The notes below the pieces were generated by a model, which saw only the letters and a list, made by a program, of their open reading frames with translations, did no database searches and had not been told where the DNA came from. Both the position numbers and the translations under genes were made by a program. Below, in pieces: positions 45,693-57,628 of a stretch of DNA of 64,000 nucleotides (within the stretch, counting starts at the first letter, position 1; every line of letters starts with the position of its first letter). The stretch comes from Serpula lacrymans var. lacrymans S7.9. Lineage: Eukaryota > Basidiomycota > Agaricomycetes > Boletales > Serpulaceae. The DNA lies in assembly GCF_000218685.1 (NCBI RefSeq), contig NW_006763291.1, positions 124,001-188,000 on the forward strand, in the 5' to 3' direction.

Positions 45693-47972
45693 ATGGATCC
45701 CTGCTCACTGTTCCATCCAACTCCCATGGCCATCATCATCACTCTGGCTGATGCGACCGTAGTCACCCTCACTGTCCTTTTCCTCGCATTTGTGTATCAA
45801 AATCGCAGGAAATTTACATCAACAAAATACCCTCCAGGGCCTCCTGGTTTGCCATTAGTGGGATGCGCGTTTGAGAATCCAAGTTCAGAGAAGCAGCCTT
45901 ACAAGGGCTGGAGAGAGTTGTACGGTATGTCCATCTTGCCGTTCCCAGCTTTCTCCATTCCTTGACGCTTTCCCTCCAAGGTCCGATTTCTCATTTTCGT
46001 TTGCTCACCCAGGACGTCTTCGTTCTCAATACCCATAGATTGGCTTACGAACTCCTCGATAAACGTGCCAACACCTATGCCGACCGTCCTCGACAAGTGA
46101 TGTGTGCCGAATTGTACGTCTTGAATCCCACGTGTTCTCCTGCGCGCTCCTTACATACTGACCAATTAAATCAAGGATATCTTGGAATAGAGCGATTGCC
46201 CTTGCGCCCGCAGGCACAAGGCATAGAAAGTACCGTAAACTCGTAAATAGCGTACTCTCTCCCAATGCCACAAAGCGTCTTTGGCCTGTCCAAGAAAAAT
46301 CCGCTTCTGCCTTTGTCACCACGCTCTTCCACCAATGCGTGGACAAACCTTCTGATGCGGGACAGTCGCATTCAGGTTACGAGTTTCTTGAAGTCATTCG
46401 ACAGGTCATAGGCATGCATGTCGTCGACATCATTTATGGCCCTGAATCCATTGTCGAAGATGAAAGTAGAGGCAGTGGACGTCAGGCTGTCGGCTTGTCG
46501 AAACAAAACATGGAGAAGTACATACACGATGCAGACGAGGCGCATGCCCTTTTCGCTAAAGCACTTGTTCCATTTGCTTACATCGTAGACTGGATACCAT
46601 GGTGTGAGTCTTCAAGTCCCTCCATTTCAAGCCTGTAGCATTAACGCAACTTAATACTAATCAAGTACAATTCCTTCCCGAGTCTACGCCTTTTGTGTCA
46701 TTCAAAAAAGAGGCTAGGCAAGCTCGGGAAAATTTAGTCAAGTTGACTATGTTTCCTTATACCAAAGTCCGGGAAAGGATCGTAAGGAGTCATCCCTATA
46801 GCTTTTCCGCATATACTGATAAATCTTCTTCTCTGGAGGCTATGGGTCTTCCACAGATTTCCTATGTGGATCACTGTTTCACAACTACTCCTGACCCCAC
46901 CCCTGAAGACGAGGAATCTATCGCATGGACTGCTATGAGTGCCTACACTGGCGGATCTGATACTGTATGCGTCTCTTTTGCAGGTTGGGCATTAAACCAC
47001 ATTACTAACGAAGTGCAAAAATAAATAAATTAACAGACCATCGCAGCCATCAAGACTGCTTTTTTCGCAGCATCTCTTCATCCAGAAGCTCAGGCGCTCG
47101 CTCAATCAGAATTAGACCAAATCGTGGGACAAGAGCGTATGCCAGAGATAAACGACCGTCCTAACTTGCCTTACGTGACGGCCTTTGTCAACGAATGCAT
47201 GAGGTTGATACCTGTTGCTCCCGTTGGTAAGAACTCATCCACTCCAACCATCATTCATTGTTCCTTTCAGACTTACCGTGAGATTCACAGCTATTCCTCA
47301 TAGGGCAATGGAAGACGAGACGATTGATGAGTACTTTATTCCAAAGGGTGCAACTATCATTCCAAACATCAGGTAAGGAGATTAATATATCTAGGAGTGA
47401 GCTTGTGACTTGTTTTGACCTTCTGGCACATTGTCATTAGAGAAATGCTTCGCGATCCCGATATATACGAATCACCCCTATCCTTCGATCCCGTTCGTTT
47501 CCTTCCCACAACAGGCACACCAACGCATCCAGACATTAAAGGCCGGACTGAGCTCAACATTGGCTCTCTCCCATACGGATTTGGCAGGAGAATATGTCCC
47601 GGGATGCATTTGGCAGATTCCGGTGTATGGCTCTATGTGTCTACACTCCTTTGGGCGTATCACGTTTCGATGGTAGACGATGATGGTAGTATCGTCAAGG
47701 ATAGAGCAGCAAAGTGGGAATCTGCACAATTTTCTAGTGGGGCCATCCAGTGCGTACCTTTCTTTGACTATTTACTAGATATACAGCTGCTGAATATGGA
47801 GATGTCTCAGGTATCCTCTTCCTTTCAAGGTGAAGCTTGTACCGAGATCAAGTGCTGTAGAATCTCTGCTCAGAAATGCGTGAGATGGTCTGTGAGCACA
47901 CGAGACACGCTCACACACGATGTGACAAATCTGTTTTATCAAACAACTGTTTTCTCTGCACATTCATGTTAG
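45693..47972 (+). CDS. Cytochrome P450 monooxygenase
   Basis: Seven exons fit (45693-45924, 45981-46113, 46176-46603, 46666-46964, 47037-47226, 47291-47372, 47441-47972), all joining in frame. An N-terminal helix (ATVVTLTVLFLAFVY) is the membrane anchor, followed by the hinge YPPGPPGLPLVG. Also seen: RHRKYRKLVNSVL (C helix), SAYTGGSDT (I-helix oxygen-activation motif), NECMRL (ExxR), DPVRFLP and PYGFGRRICPG with the heme cysteine. It is an ER-bound, heme-dependent oxygenase of the fungal secondary-metabolism type; the substrate is unknown. The open frame runs about 70 residues past the usual end (SSGAIQ), so a last intron (possibly starting GTGCGT after AIQ) may have been missed. It sits between inverted copies of the 7TM gene. 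Confidence 0.87.
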
Positions 47973-49039
47973 AACCTTTCCCTCTCAAATGGACAATGTG
48001 ATAGACACTACTATGAACGAATAATGACCATTTTTTCATCTTTTGATACATCAAGATAAGGTTAAAGTCGACCATCAAGGACGCAATTCGTCAAGATTAC
48101 TATTACCATCGCTGGTTCAAATATGATCAATCGTGTAAAAATGGTACACCGTTCCGGTGGAGAAGACGACGCCATGATGATGATGGTGGTAGTGACTGAA
48201 CGTGAGCCTGAGATACTGCCCGACTGCACTTCCACTATAAACTTAAATGGAGCAATGACCAATCACAGAGAGTCCATACAGCTCCCGGGCCCTCTCTAAG
48301 TCGACGAATTAGCTGTGGCCGTGCTTCCTTCTATGATGCAGCACCAGTGGAGAGACTCTACTGAATTTCAGGCGTGGCCGTCTCACCATCTGATCTGGGA
48401 TACCTGATCGTACCTTTGATGTATAGATGATGCGGGTCAGAGATGTAGTGGAGGAACAATTTTGCCGTGTTGAGGCATTTTGCGGGTGCAGCCACTTCCG
48501 ACAGTACTCCGACAGTTCAACTCCGCCTCACGTCTGGTGTCACTTGGACTCAGCGAATCCTGTCCATAACGTAGACATGTAGCACTGGTTCACGGATCCC
48601 CACGCAAACCCCAATGGGCATAAGTCGGTACACCATTTCCTCCACCAGCTCTGCACTCAAGATAAACCTGACTTCTGAGGCGCAGGTATCAGGTGATGCT
48701 CTTTTAATTGTCCACTGCAACTAGTCAGTCGTGCTCGCAGATATGTCTCATCCACTCTAGGTACAACGCGAGGCGGAACATCAGTTCTGCGTGTCAGTGT
48801 AGTGCGGATGTAGTGAGGCTGCTGTTGATAATAACAAAAGGACATTGAGTCAGCATAGAAAGATTGGGAACCGTCATACCTCATTAGTGCACTATCATCA
48901 ACCGCCAAGGCCATCAGTTTTTCCATTACGGAAGAGCCTTGTCAAGGCCCATCAACGCTCATTAGCCGTGACACGGTGAACGAGACTATCAGTTCTGGGG
49001 CTTAGGTTAAAACTACAAATCAACGAGTCACTTCCCTGG
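47973..49039. other. Intergenic stretch downstream of the P450
   Basis: No gene supported. A minus frame at 48657-48926 has no domain. A segment around 48930-48955 weakly resembles the reverse complement of 45345-45405, perhaps a worn extension of the inverted duplication. Confidence 0.4.
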
Positions 49040-50606
49040 GTTTCACTGAGTATCACGAATCTGCCTGTTTCGCAACATGGCGGACAATTTCCCAATCACC
49101 ACAGCTCAGATCGTGGGCCTCTTCATGGAATGTATATTGTATGGCATTTATCTCGTCACCCTCGTGCAATGTCTGCGCGCCCTCTTGTGGTCCGACTCCA
49201 ACCATGCTCTGAAGGAAAAGATCAACTATCCCATGCTCGTAGTGACCCTCTTACTCTGTACTTTTGCTACTCTTGATGTCGCCTTTGGTCTTCGTCATAA
49301 TCTCGTAGCCTTCGTCTACTACACTGGCCAGGGTGGAGCTACTGCAGAGTTTGAAGACATCTCCTACTGGGTAAACGTCATGAAGGTACATCAAGATCTT
49401 GTCTTGCCTCTCGTGCGCTCACAATTCTAATCGAGGCCTGACGAGCAGACCGTGGATTATGTGATGCAAACATTGATCGGTGACGCCATGTTGGTAAGTA
49501 GGGCTGCACGCATTAATACTATCGCAATAAATGGATGATCTCCATGATAGACGTATCGCTGTTACCTCGTATATGGCAGAAATTGGAAAATCATCATTCC
49601 CTCGTCTATAATATGGCTTGCTAGCTTGGCATGTGGCATTGCATTAATTGTGAGTGCGCCGCGTTTATTCGTCGTCACGGCTGATTTTGTCCTCCAGGTC
49701 ACTTTCGCAACGCTCAACACTAGCGCCCTCCTGAATGTAAGCCAGGCGGAGCCATTCTTAAATTCTGGACTCGGCACAACCCTAGGTATGAATATCATAA
49801 CTACATGTAAGCCATTTTTCTAGTTCTGCACATCTTGCCTCTTATTCCTCGTTCCCTTGCATTCCAGCATTGATAGTATACCGTATATGGTCTGTTGATA
49901 GACAGACAGCAAGCATGACGGTCAACACCAACCCACGCCGAGGCTCACGACTGAAGCACGTCGTCCACATCCTCGTCGAATCTGCCGCTTTGTATACCGT
50001 CTCCGTTCTCATCTTCGTATGCACTTATGCGGCCAGCAGCAATGCCAACTATGGAACCTCAGATAATGTAGATCAGTCTCTTGCTCTGCTTAATCTATTC
50101 TTTCATTGCTGACTTGATTCTCAGGTTGTTCAAATCATTGGCATATCTTTTAACCTTATCATCATCCGCATCACTTCAGGTAGATCGTTTGAGAACATGA
50201 CAGCCGCTCCCACACTTCCGACCATAGAAATCCACAAACGGAGTACAATGCAGGACAGCTTCCCGCTCTCTACATTCCGAAGTTCTCAAGGCATTGTTGC
50301 GGACAAATCGAATGCGAGCTCAAAATTACCTAGACTTCAAATCAATGTCTCTCATGATGTTGATTATGCTATGGACGATGACAGCGTTCGGGCAGGTACA
50401 TCAGTTGACGTTGATATGAAGCCGGGGCAATGGGATGGCGCTTGATTTTGGTGGGAGACTATGATCATTACGAGCAATTGCATTTCAATCAAGATATCTT
50501 AGTTGTTGTATTATCTATTGGTTTTCGGTTTACGTACCGAGATGAACTTTGTTGTATCACTATGCTGGTCGTGCTGGGCGTCTGTCCACAGCAAAGCTGA
50601 AAAAAA
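49040..50606. repeat. Right unit of the inverted duplication flanking the P450
   Basis: Reverse-complement partner of 43699-45278, containing paralogue D. Similarity spans coding exons, introns and the 3' flank. Confidence 0.85.
49077..50445 (+). CDS. Seven-helix membrane protein paralogue D
   Basis: Six exons (49077-49385, 49449-49493, 49551-49649, 49698-49806, 49868-50067, 50125-50445) give 360 residues, exons in frame. Seven hydrophobic helices: IVGLFMECILYGIYLVTL, MLVVTLLLCTFATLDVAF, a third around VMQTLIGDAMLTYRCYLVY, IIIPSSIIWLASLACGIAL, LGTTLGMNIITTSLIVY, VESAALYTVSVLIFVCTYAA and VVQIIGISFNLIIIRITS, then a Ser/Asp-rich tail (INVSHDVDYAMDDDSV). It is a seven-helix protein of a basidiomycete family I cannot name with confidence. 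It is the best-preserved copy, near-identical to C; the short loop after ALLWSDSNHA differs. Confidence 0.82.
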
Positions 50607-52119
50607 GTTTTACTCTCTGTTTACTCAGTGCTGTTCCGTATGTCATTTCATGATAGTTGGGGGTGATATATGCAAGGGTAAGATTTTATAAGGGTACTTA
50701 TTGGCGTTGGCGTTTCTTCATGGATGGAAATATTATGCCACTCTTAAGATCTTTCTGTCACGCTCGTGAATGCTGTGTCATCATCAAAAGTTGAGATCAC
50801 GTTGGCTCACCAGGGCAACGCGTCAGTCCTAATTCAAGAAATATGACAGTCAATATAGCTTGCTAATGCAACGCGTTATAATTACGACTGCTTTTCGGTC
50901 AAAGGAGGCAGTAACCGTACTGTAGAACTTCTAAGCAGCACGTGCTGGAACTCGAAACACTATGAAGAAGTCTCCAGGCTGTCAGTGCATGTCAGTGTCT
51001 TCTAGATGAACTCGGTTGATGCCGGTCAAGGTGTCAAGTGCAGCTGTTGGCCATGAGGATGTCGATAACTGGTGACTACGCTGACGTTTTGCACTTTTTC
51101 TCTGCTAGATTCACGCCTCGCCGCCACGACGAAGTGGATCGTGATGAGAAAACGACTTTAGCACGTGCCATTTGGGGAGTATTGTTATTACTATGGCCTA
51201 CCCACGAGGACTTCAATGTGACTGATCCGAAGATGCTTTCGCAGACATTCATATCGGCATTCTGGAATTCACCGGCAGTTGCGCGCTTTCTCCACCACGT
51301 CAGGTGGTCGAGAATAAGTTAGCTGTCCTTTGAACAGTCGCCTGGCCTATTGAAGATGATCACGATGTGGACAATGTAAACGATAACGAGCGACAAAAAT
51401 TGAGGCCTGAGGGTCGACATCGCTGATGATGTTGTATTTAAATGGTGATATAACCTAGCCCAGGATTAGGGAATCATCGGGCTACTCCAGGAGCGTGTCC
51501 AAATGAACAGGTTGTATACTAAGGTCGAGGGTACTGTTGCGACCGGTTTGGAAGTCGTCAACGCATGCTCTTCATAACCGCGGATACCCAGGATATGTCT
51601 TGGATATTATCGTCCAGCGCTAGTCGAGCACACGGTCACTCTGCATTGTACACAGGTGACCATCGTCAGTTAAGCTTCTAGAATGCTGGGGTAAGCCTGG
51701 AATCTGACATGTTGAAAGCTGTTCGATGCAGTGTCTGTGTTTGAAGTGGTGAATGGATACGAAGCTGCATAAAAGTCCATCTTTTGATCGGGGATCTCTT
51801 GTACGCTTGTATGTGCTCTCTAATTGACAAAACAATGTTGCCGTTTTCGCTTGACTTGAATTCGACAGCATTGCATCAAGCACGTTGAAACGGGTGAATT
51901 CATCGCGGCGTTGGAATTGCCATTTCAAGCAGGCCTGTGATATGTCCCTTCTCACGGAGAAGGACTGGGAAAGGAGCAGGTTATGAAACATCCGTTGAGT
52001 CTACGACTTACGTTTGAAGAAGGTGTAGCAGTCGAGGGAGAAAGAAGTCCGAAAGGCTAACCTACGAATCCGATAGATGAGCGCAACACATCTTCTCCGC
52101 AAGAGGAGTGGCGGGAGCC
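50607..52119. other. Intergenic stretch
   Basis: No supported gene on either strand. Frames at 51038-51322 (+) and 51620-51991 (-) show no known domain or splice-consistent extension. Confidence 0.45.
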
Positions 52120-52275
52120 CTTATCAAGGTATGTTCCTGTCCCTGGGTGTGCGGTTAACGGATAAGGAGATTAGACAGCATGAGTGAACTCAGCGAACGA
52201 GATAAGCAACCAACTCGAAGCCTTGATTGGGCGATAACAACTGAGTATGATGCTTAGTCAGCCAGACGCCTTATC
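52120..52275. promoter_or_regulatory. Cluster of four GATAAG motifs upstream of the ammonium transporter
   Basis: GATAAG occurs on the plus strand at 52161-52166 and 52201-52206, and on the minus strand (CTTATC) at 52120-52125 and 52270-52275. A GATAAC lies near 52233. HGATAR sites bind AreA/Nit2-type GATA factors that switch on nitrogen-scavenging genes in fungi. All four lie within 190-345 bp of the ATG at 52465. The assignment is by motif and gene context only. Confidence 0.6.
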
Positions 52276-52464
52276 TTGCCAAGTGGTGGCTTCCAATATG
52301 CAACCAGCTATGACAGCGATGGTCCCACAGACGCGGGCTTATATCAGGCCTCCATGGCGCTTTTTTCCTCTTCTTACTACGACATTCGCTTTGTCGAAAG
52401 GGTTTACTCCTTCTTTTTTCTAGTCCATCAAAGATTTCCCAATCTTCACCGTTGAATCTCCAAA

Positions 52465-54383
52465 ATGGTGAACGTCACCTACGACGCTTGTGAGTGCAAT
52501 ATATTTTACATGTCTTTTATTAGAAAAGTCGAAGCGAATAATTCCTAACCTCTCCTTATTACAGCTGGAGACCTTCAGTGGTACGATGCAGCTACAGACA
52601 CCAACATCGTTTACAACCTCGGTGATATTGCTTGGACTTTGGCTTCAACGGCCTTGGTATGGATCATGATTCCTGGTGTTGGTTTCTTCTATTCTGGTTT
52701 GCTGCGGAGGAAAAATGCTCTTTCCATGATTTACCTTAGCATGATGACTGTCGCAGTGGTCTCATTTCAAGTAAATATACCCTCTCCTATCTCTTCATCA
52801 GTGGCTGACACAATATTTGCAGTGGTTTTTCTGGGGATATTCTCTTGCATTCAGTGACACCGCAAGTCCTTACATTGGTGATCTCAGTGGGTTAAATCAT
52901 GCAACTCTATATCTTACAGTGTTGACAGTGATAATCTAGGGTATTTCGGCCTGAAAAATGTTCTCAATCAACCATCCGCCGGCAGTCCTCGAGTACCAGC
53001 TATAGTGTTCTGCGTCTTCCAGCTTATGTTCGCGGCAATCACGTAGGTCCACTATATTTATGGTGTCCCATCCACAATCACTGATATCCTGCCAGTCCTA
53101 TGCTTGCGATTGGTGCTGTAGCAGAACGCGGCCGTCTGGGACCTTTGTTAGTCTTTGTCTTTGTCTGGTCAACAATCGTATACGACCCAATCGCCTGCTG
53201 GACATGGAACCCTAATGGCTGGTCTTACAAGCTTGGGGGACTCGATTTTGCTGGTGGAACTCCAGTACACATCTCGTCCGGTACTGCTGCTCTTGCTATC
53301 TCGCTCTATCTTGGAAAACGTCGCGGATATGGGACTGAACGTCTTGCTTACAAGCCGCACAATACCACCTACGTCGTTTTGGGAACTGTTTTCCTGTGGT
53401 TCGGATGGTTCGGATTCAACGGAGGCTCGGCACTCTCAGCCAACCTTCGTGCGACTGAGGCTTGCATTGTCACCAACTTGGCTGCTAGCGTTGGCGGTTT
53501 GACCTGGATGTTCTGGGTAAGTTAACATCTCATGCTATTAGTAGAACAGGTGTTAAATCAGATCGGTTACCTCTAGGATTATCGTCTCGAGCGCAAGTGG
53601 TCAGCTGTAGGATTCTGTTCTGGTGCTATTTCAGGACTCGTGGCTATCACACCTGGGTCTGGTTTTGTTGGTGCTCGTAAGTATCAGTCCATGAGTTGTT
53701 CTACATATACTCAAATATGATGCTCTCAATAGCTGCATCTGTTCTTTTCGGTTTCATGGCCGGCACGGTCTGCAACTTTGCAACACAGCTCAAATTCATC
53801 TTCAAATACGACGATACTCTTGATGTCAGTCACTTTAACTTCAGCACAGTTTTTAATTCAACTTTCCATTCCGTAGATCTTCGCATCCCATGCGATTGGT
53901 GGAGTTGTCGGTAACATCTTGACTGGCTTATTCGCCCAAGCAAGTATCGCTGGTGCAGACGGGATAACGTCAATTCCTGGTGGCTGGCTCGACCACAACT
54001 ACCGTCAGCTCGGTATCCAGCTTGCAGACTCCGTCTCTGGTCTCTCATATTCATTCGTCATGACCGTAAGTCTTCATATCATGAGGCTGGAGTAAGTGCT
54101 TACTGGATCTCCTCAAATACAGACCATCATTCTTTGGATCATGCACTATATTCCAGGACTTCGTATTCGCTGCGACGAGGATGCTGAGATTCTTGGTATC
54201 GACGATGCGGAGATGGGCGAATTTGCCTACGACTACGTTGGTATTGAGTCTGAGTTGTTGCCCAGGCACGAGTACGATCAAGGTGCTTCAGGAGGTGGAC
54301 GAGAACCGCGCCATACAGGCACGAGCTCGCAGGAGAGTGATACTGAGAAAGATTCTCAAGTTATCCCATCGACAGCGACTTGA
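52465..54383 (+). CDS. Ammonium transporter (AMT/MEP family)
   Basis: Nine exons sum to 486 residues (first exon only 25 nt, 52465-52489; last 54123-54383). The Amt/Rh fold is clear: IPGVGFFYSGLLRRKNALSM, GYSLAFSD, YFGLKNVL, PMLAIGAVAERGR, YDPIACWTWNPNGW, LDFAGGTPVHISSGTAAL with the first pore histidine, TVFLWFGWFGFNGGSA, FMAGTVCNFATQLKF, and SHAIGGVVGNILTGLFAQ with the second pore histidine, so the twin-His ammonium pathway is intact. The cytosolic tail ends DTEKDSQVIPSTAT. It imports ammonium at the plasma membrane. Four GATAAG motifs upstream suggest nitrogen regulation. Confidence 0.93.
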
Positions 54384-55456
54384 TTGCTGTACATTCTAAT
54401 CCAGGTGGATTAATGTTGTTAGCTGAAGGAACCCTACTATTCTATCAATTGTTTGTCATTCATTTGTAGCCTGATATATTTCTGCATAGCTTATTGTGCG
54501 CATAATTGCGCGTTGGATAGATCAATGTACATATGTTCGTTTTCGATGAGCGAATACACTCCGTACTCTATATATTTGACTTGCTGCCTTGTATGGCTGA
54601 GACTGCGATCAAGTTTGGAACTGGCCGGAGTCTAATCCGGCTTGAACTTGAACACCTTCCTAATATGGATATAGCGCGCCACAACTCCCCTTGAACTTGA
54701 GTCACCTGTCTTTTCCGGCCTCGATCACCGAGACTCGTGGCTTACAAGGTACAACATCGACACGCCCTCAAGGTACCGGGCATTTTACAGCCGTGCACCT
54801 GGCTCTACTTGGCTGTACGACGCAGACTCGGATAAATAGTATTGTCAATCGCCATCCAGAGCAACGAATCCCTTTGTCCCATCTCGTTCTCCCACGTCAA
54901 GGTATTATTTCGCACCTGTGGTACCCCCACCGTGTTTTTGAGCCGTTTTCACACTGCATTCATAGATCTCAGTGCTCTGCGTATAATCAGGGCATAACAG
55001 TATAACAATCAGATCGCACACGTGATGGCACCCCGGAAACGAATGCCGCGAGTACCAGTACACAGGCGATGCACCGGTGACCTCCTCGTTATGCGGAACA
55101 TTCTTCGAAAGGTGTCTAATCGATGAGGAACATGACTTGTTTGGTCATCTTCCCCCACAAGGCGTTGTCTAGAAAAGCGTGCTCCCTTTCGTTGTGAACC
55201 TGATCTCTCTTGTGCAGACTGATCACGGGCGCCTCAAGCTGCCTTCTTTCATGTGGTCCTTATCCCCGTTTCCTGTGCATATACCCTGTTTGTCTTGATA
55301 GTTGCATGGTGGTTGGATCACTTGACTGAGTTCACAGTATGCAAGCCGCAGTATGCGTCGCTGCATCGTGATTCGCACCACCCGCTTCAGCGAATACGGG
55401 GGCTTGGATGACATATTCTGTCTGTCGTGACGCCTAAACAACCGAAAGATTTACCC
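54384..55456. other. Intergenic stretch
   Basis: About 1.1 kb with no recognisable gene or RNA. It precedes the TATA element of the GH43 gene. Confidence 0.5.
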
Positions 55457-55463
55457 TATAAAA
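55457..55463 (+). promoter_or_regulatory. TATA box of the GH43 gene
   Basis: TATAAAA lies 77 bp upstream of the ATG at 55534. Confidence 0.55.
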
Positions 55464-55533
55464 GCTCGTAGCTCTGGCGTATAGAACATCAGCTGCTCGC
55501 TTTGCCTATCTGCTACTTGTTTACATCTTTGAA

Positions 55534-56642
55534 ATGACGTGGCCACTTGCTTTGACCGTTCAACTACTTCTGGCTACCCTTGCTCTGGCTACCGTTAACG
55601 GACCAGTGATTAACGCAAACTTTCCTGACCCTTCAATACTCCAAGCTGCTGGTACTACGTAAGGCACATATCTATCATTAGAATTGATTAATATCTCATA
55701 TATATTCTGCGATAGGTACGCGTTTTCAACCAATAGTGGATCGATCAACATCCAGGTTGCGACCTCTCCCGATGGTGGTAATACATGGACGTTGACGAAC
55801 ACCGATGCTTTGCCCGATGTTGGTTCGTGGGCTACAACAGGTAACACTTGGGCGCCCGACGTGATAGACCGAGGGGACGGTACTTATGTCATGTGTATGT
55901 CCCTCTTCATATCTTTTCTTGATTATCCGCTCAGTCAAGGTCACAGACTACGCTGCTGAAAGCCCAAGCCAGGGTACCCACTGCGTTGGTGCTGCCACAT
56001 CCACCAACCCCGAAGGTCCCTACACGCCTCAAAGCCAACCTATTGCCTGTCAGACTGCTGGTGGAGGCGCTATTGATCCTGCTGGTTTCCAGGATACCGA
56101 TGGTACTTTATACGTAGTCTACAAGGTTGATGGCAACAATTTGGGTGGGGGAGGAACTTGTGGGAACGGTAACGAAGCGTACTCTACGCCTATCATGCTT
56201 CAGCAACTCCTGTCCGACGGTGTCACTCCCACGGGAAACCCAGTCCAAATACTCGACCGCGGTGTAGCCGATGGTCCTCTTATTGAGGCCCCTGCCTTGA
56301 TCCTTCACCAGGGAACGTGAGTAATGCAATTACACTCGAGGGGAATGCAAGGTTGCTTACCATCTCTATTTCAGATACGTGCTTTTTTTCAGCAGCAACT
56401 GCTATAACACAAACCTGTACGACATCAGCTATGCCACAGCCTCCTCAGTTTCTGGACCCTACACGAAAGCCTCTAGTCCATTGCTCGTGACAGGCGACGA
56501 TGGTCTTACTTCTCCGGGAGGTGCAACCCCTCTACCGGACGGTTCCTTCATGGTTTTCCATGCTACTACTAATTCAAACCCTCTTACGCGGCCAATGTAT
56601 ACGGCCACGATGGACTGGAACGGGGTGACTGTTTCAGTATAA
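55534..56642 (+). CDS. Secreted glycoside hydrolase family 43 enzyme
   Basis: Four exons (55534-55658, 55716-55894, 55935-56316, 56375-56642) give 317 residues. A signal peptide (LALTVQLLLATLALATV) precedes the catalytic domain. GH43 five-blade propeller motifs are visible: NANFPDPSIL (the general-base Asp), STNSGSINIQVATSPDG, WAPDVIDRGDGTYVM, the AIDPAGFQDTDGTLYVVYK segment (pKa-modulating Asp), and GPLIEAPALI (the general-acid Glu). GH43 enzymes hydrolyse arabinan, arabinoxylan or galactan side chains. The substrate is not decided by motif, but the single-domain, secreted form fits plant cell-wall degradation. Confidence 0.88.
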
Positions 56643-57628
56643 TCTTGAGGTGCAAAAATACGCGAGACGAGGTCGATGCTGGAGAGGGATACTTGACAAT
56701 CGCGAAAAGTGTACTATATTTATACCATTTTGTTCTTTTCTCTTACATTTACTCAAAATATGGAATATTTCATTATCGAGAACCGCAGACTCGTTGATGG
56801 GTTACAGGTTATACCCATGCTGCTTTAAAAAGCCGAACATTTCGTGAACAGGGCATTTACCCAGAATCATTCCCAATGTACTCAGATCATCTGTTGATAT
56901 TGATCTTATTCTACTAACACTGTATATATATTTTATAGGTTGAATTTGGGAAATCGTTCGACAAATTGTGCGAAAGGCCAGCGCAGTCCGCTTTAACGGA
57001 AACGTTCCCGAGTCGTTGGGACATGCCATTGGGGTGGCATGGGTGGACGTTCTCGCAGAGGAAAGTGTTCAGGAAATCGGAGACTGACAGTGGCGGCACC
57101 TCAATAGTAGTAAACGCGCCAATGAGCAAGGAGAACAACTTGAAGCAGTAAACTTTAAACGTTAAACCATGTACACTCAGTCCCAGTCATTGCGAATAGC
57201 AACCTCTTGATCACGATTTGAATATTGTTTTTCTGGAACACACGAAACAAGAGAGAAGGCGAGATTTTTGGACTCTACAGGCTTCCAAGACCCACTTTCA
57301 ATCCCGTTTGTCTGAATCGGGTGCAAGCGAGTCAAATGGACGTTACCCCATATATGATCTCTTAGATGAAATTGTTTATGAAAAGCAATGCGGTGCTGCC
57401 GTTTACTGCAATTCGGTTTAACGCGCAACTCTGCTATATTCTTTCCACCCGGACTGCACACTAATACTCAATCTTGGGGCCTGCTTATCGTTCTAAAATT
57501 TCCATTCATAAGTACGCTGGTGCTTCAGTTTGCTTATCGACCGTCATACAAAAAACTGGTATGGCTGATTATCTTGATTACAATGCTTTGTCTGAGTATT
57601 CTACAATAAAGCCTACTTATCCCGCGCA
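56643..57628. other. Intergenic stretch
   Basis: Nearly 1 kb with no supported gene; frames at 56966-57151 (+) and 57177-57461 (-) have no domain. Confidence 0.5.
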
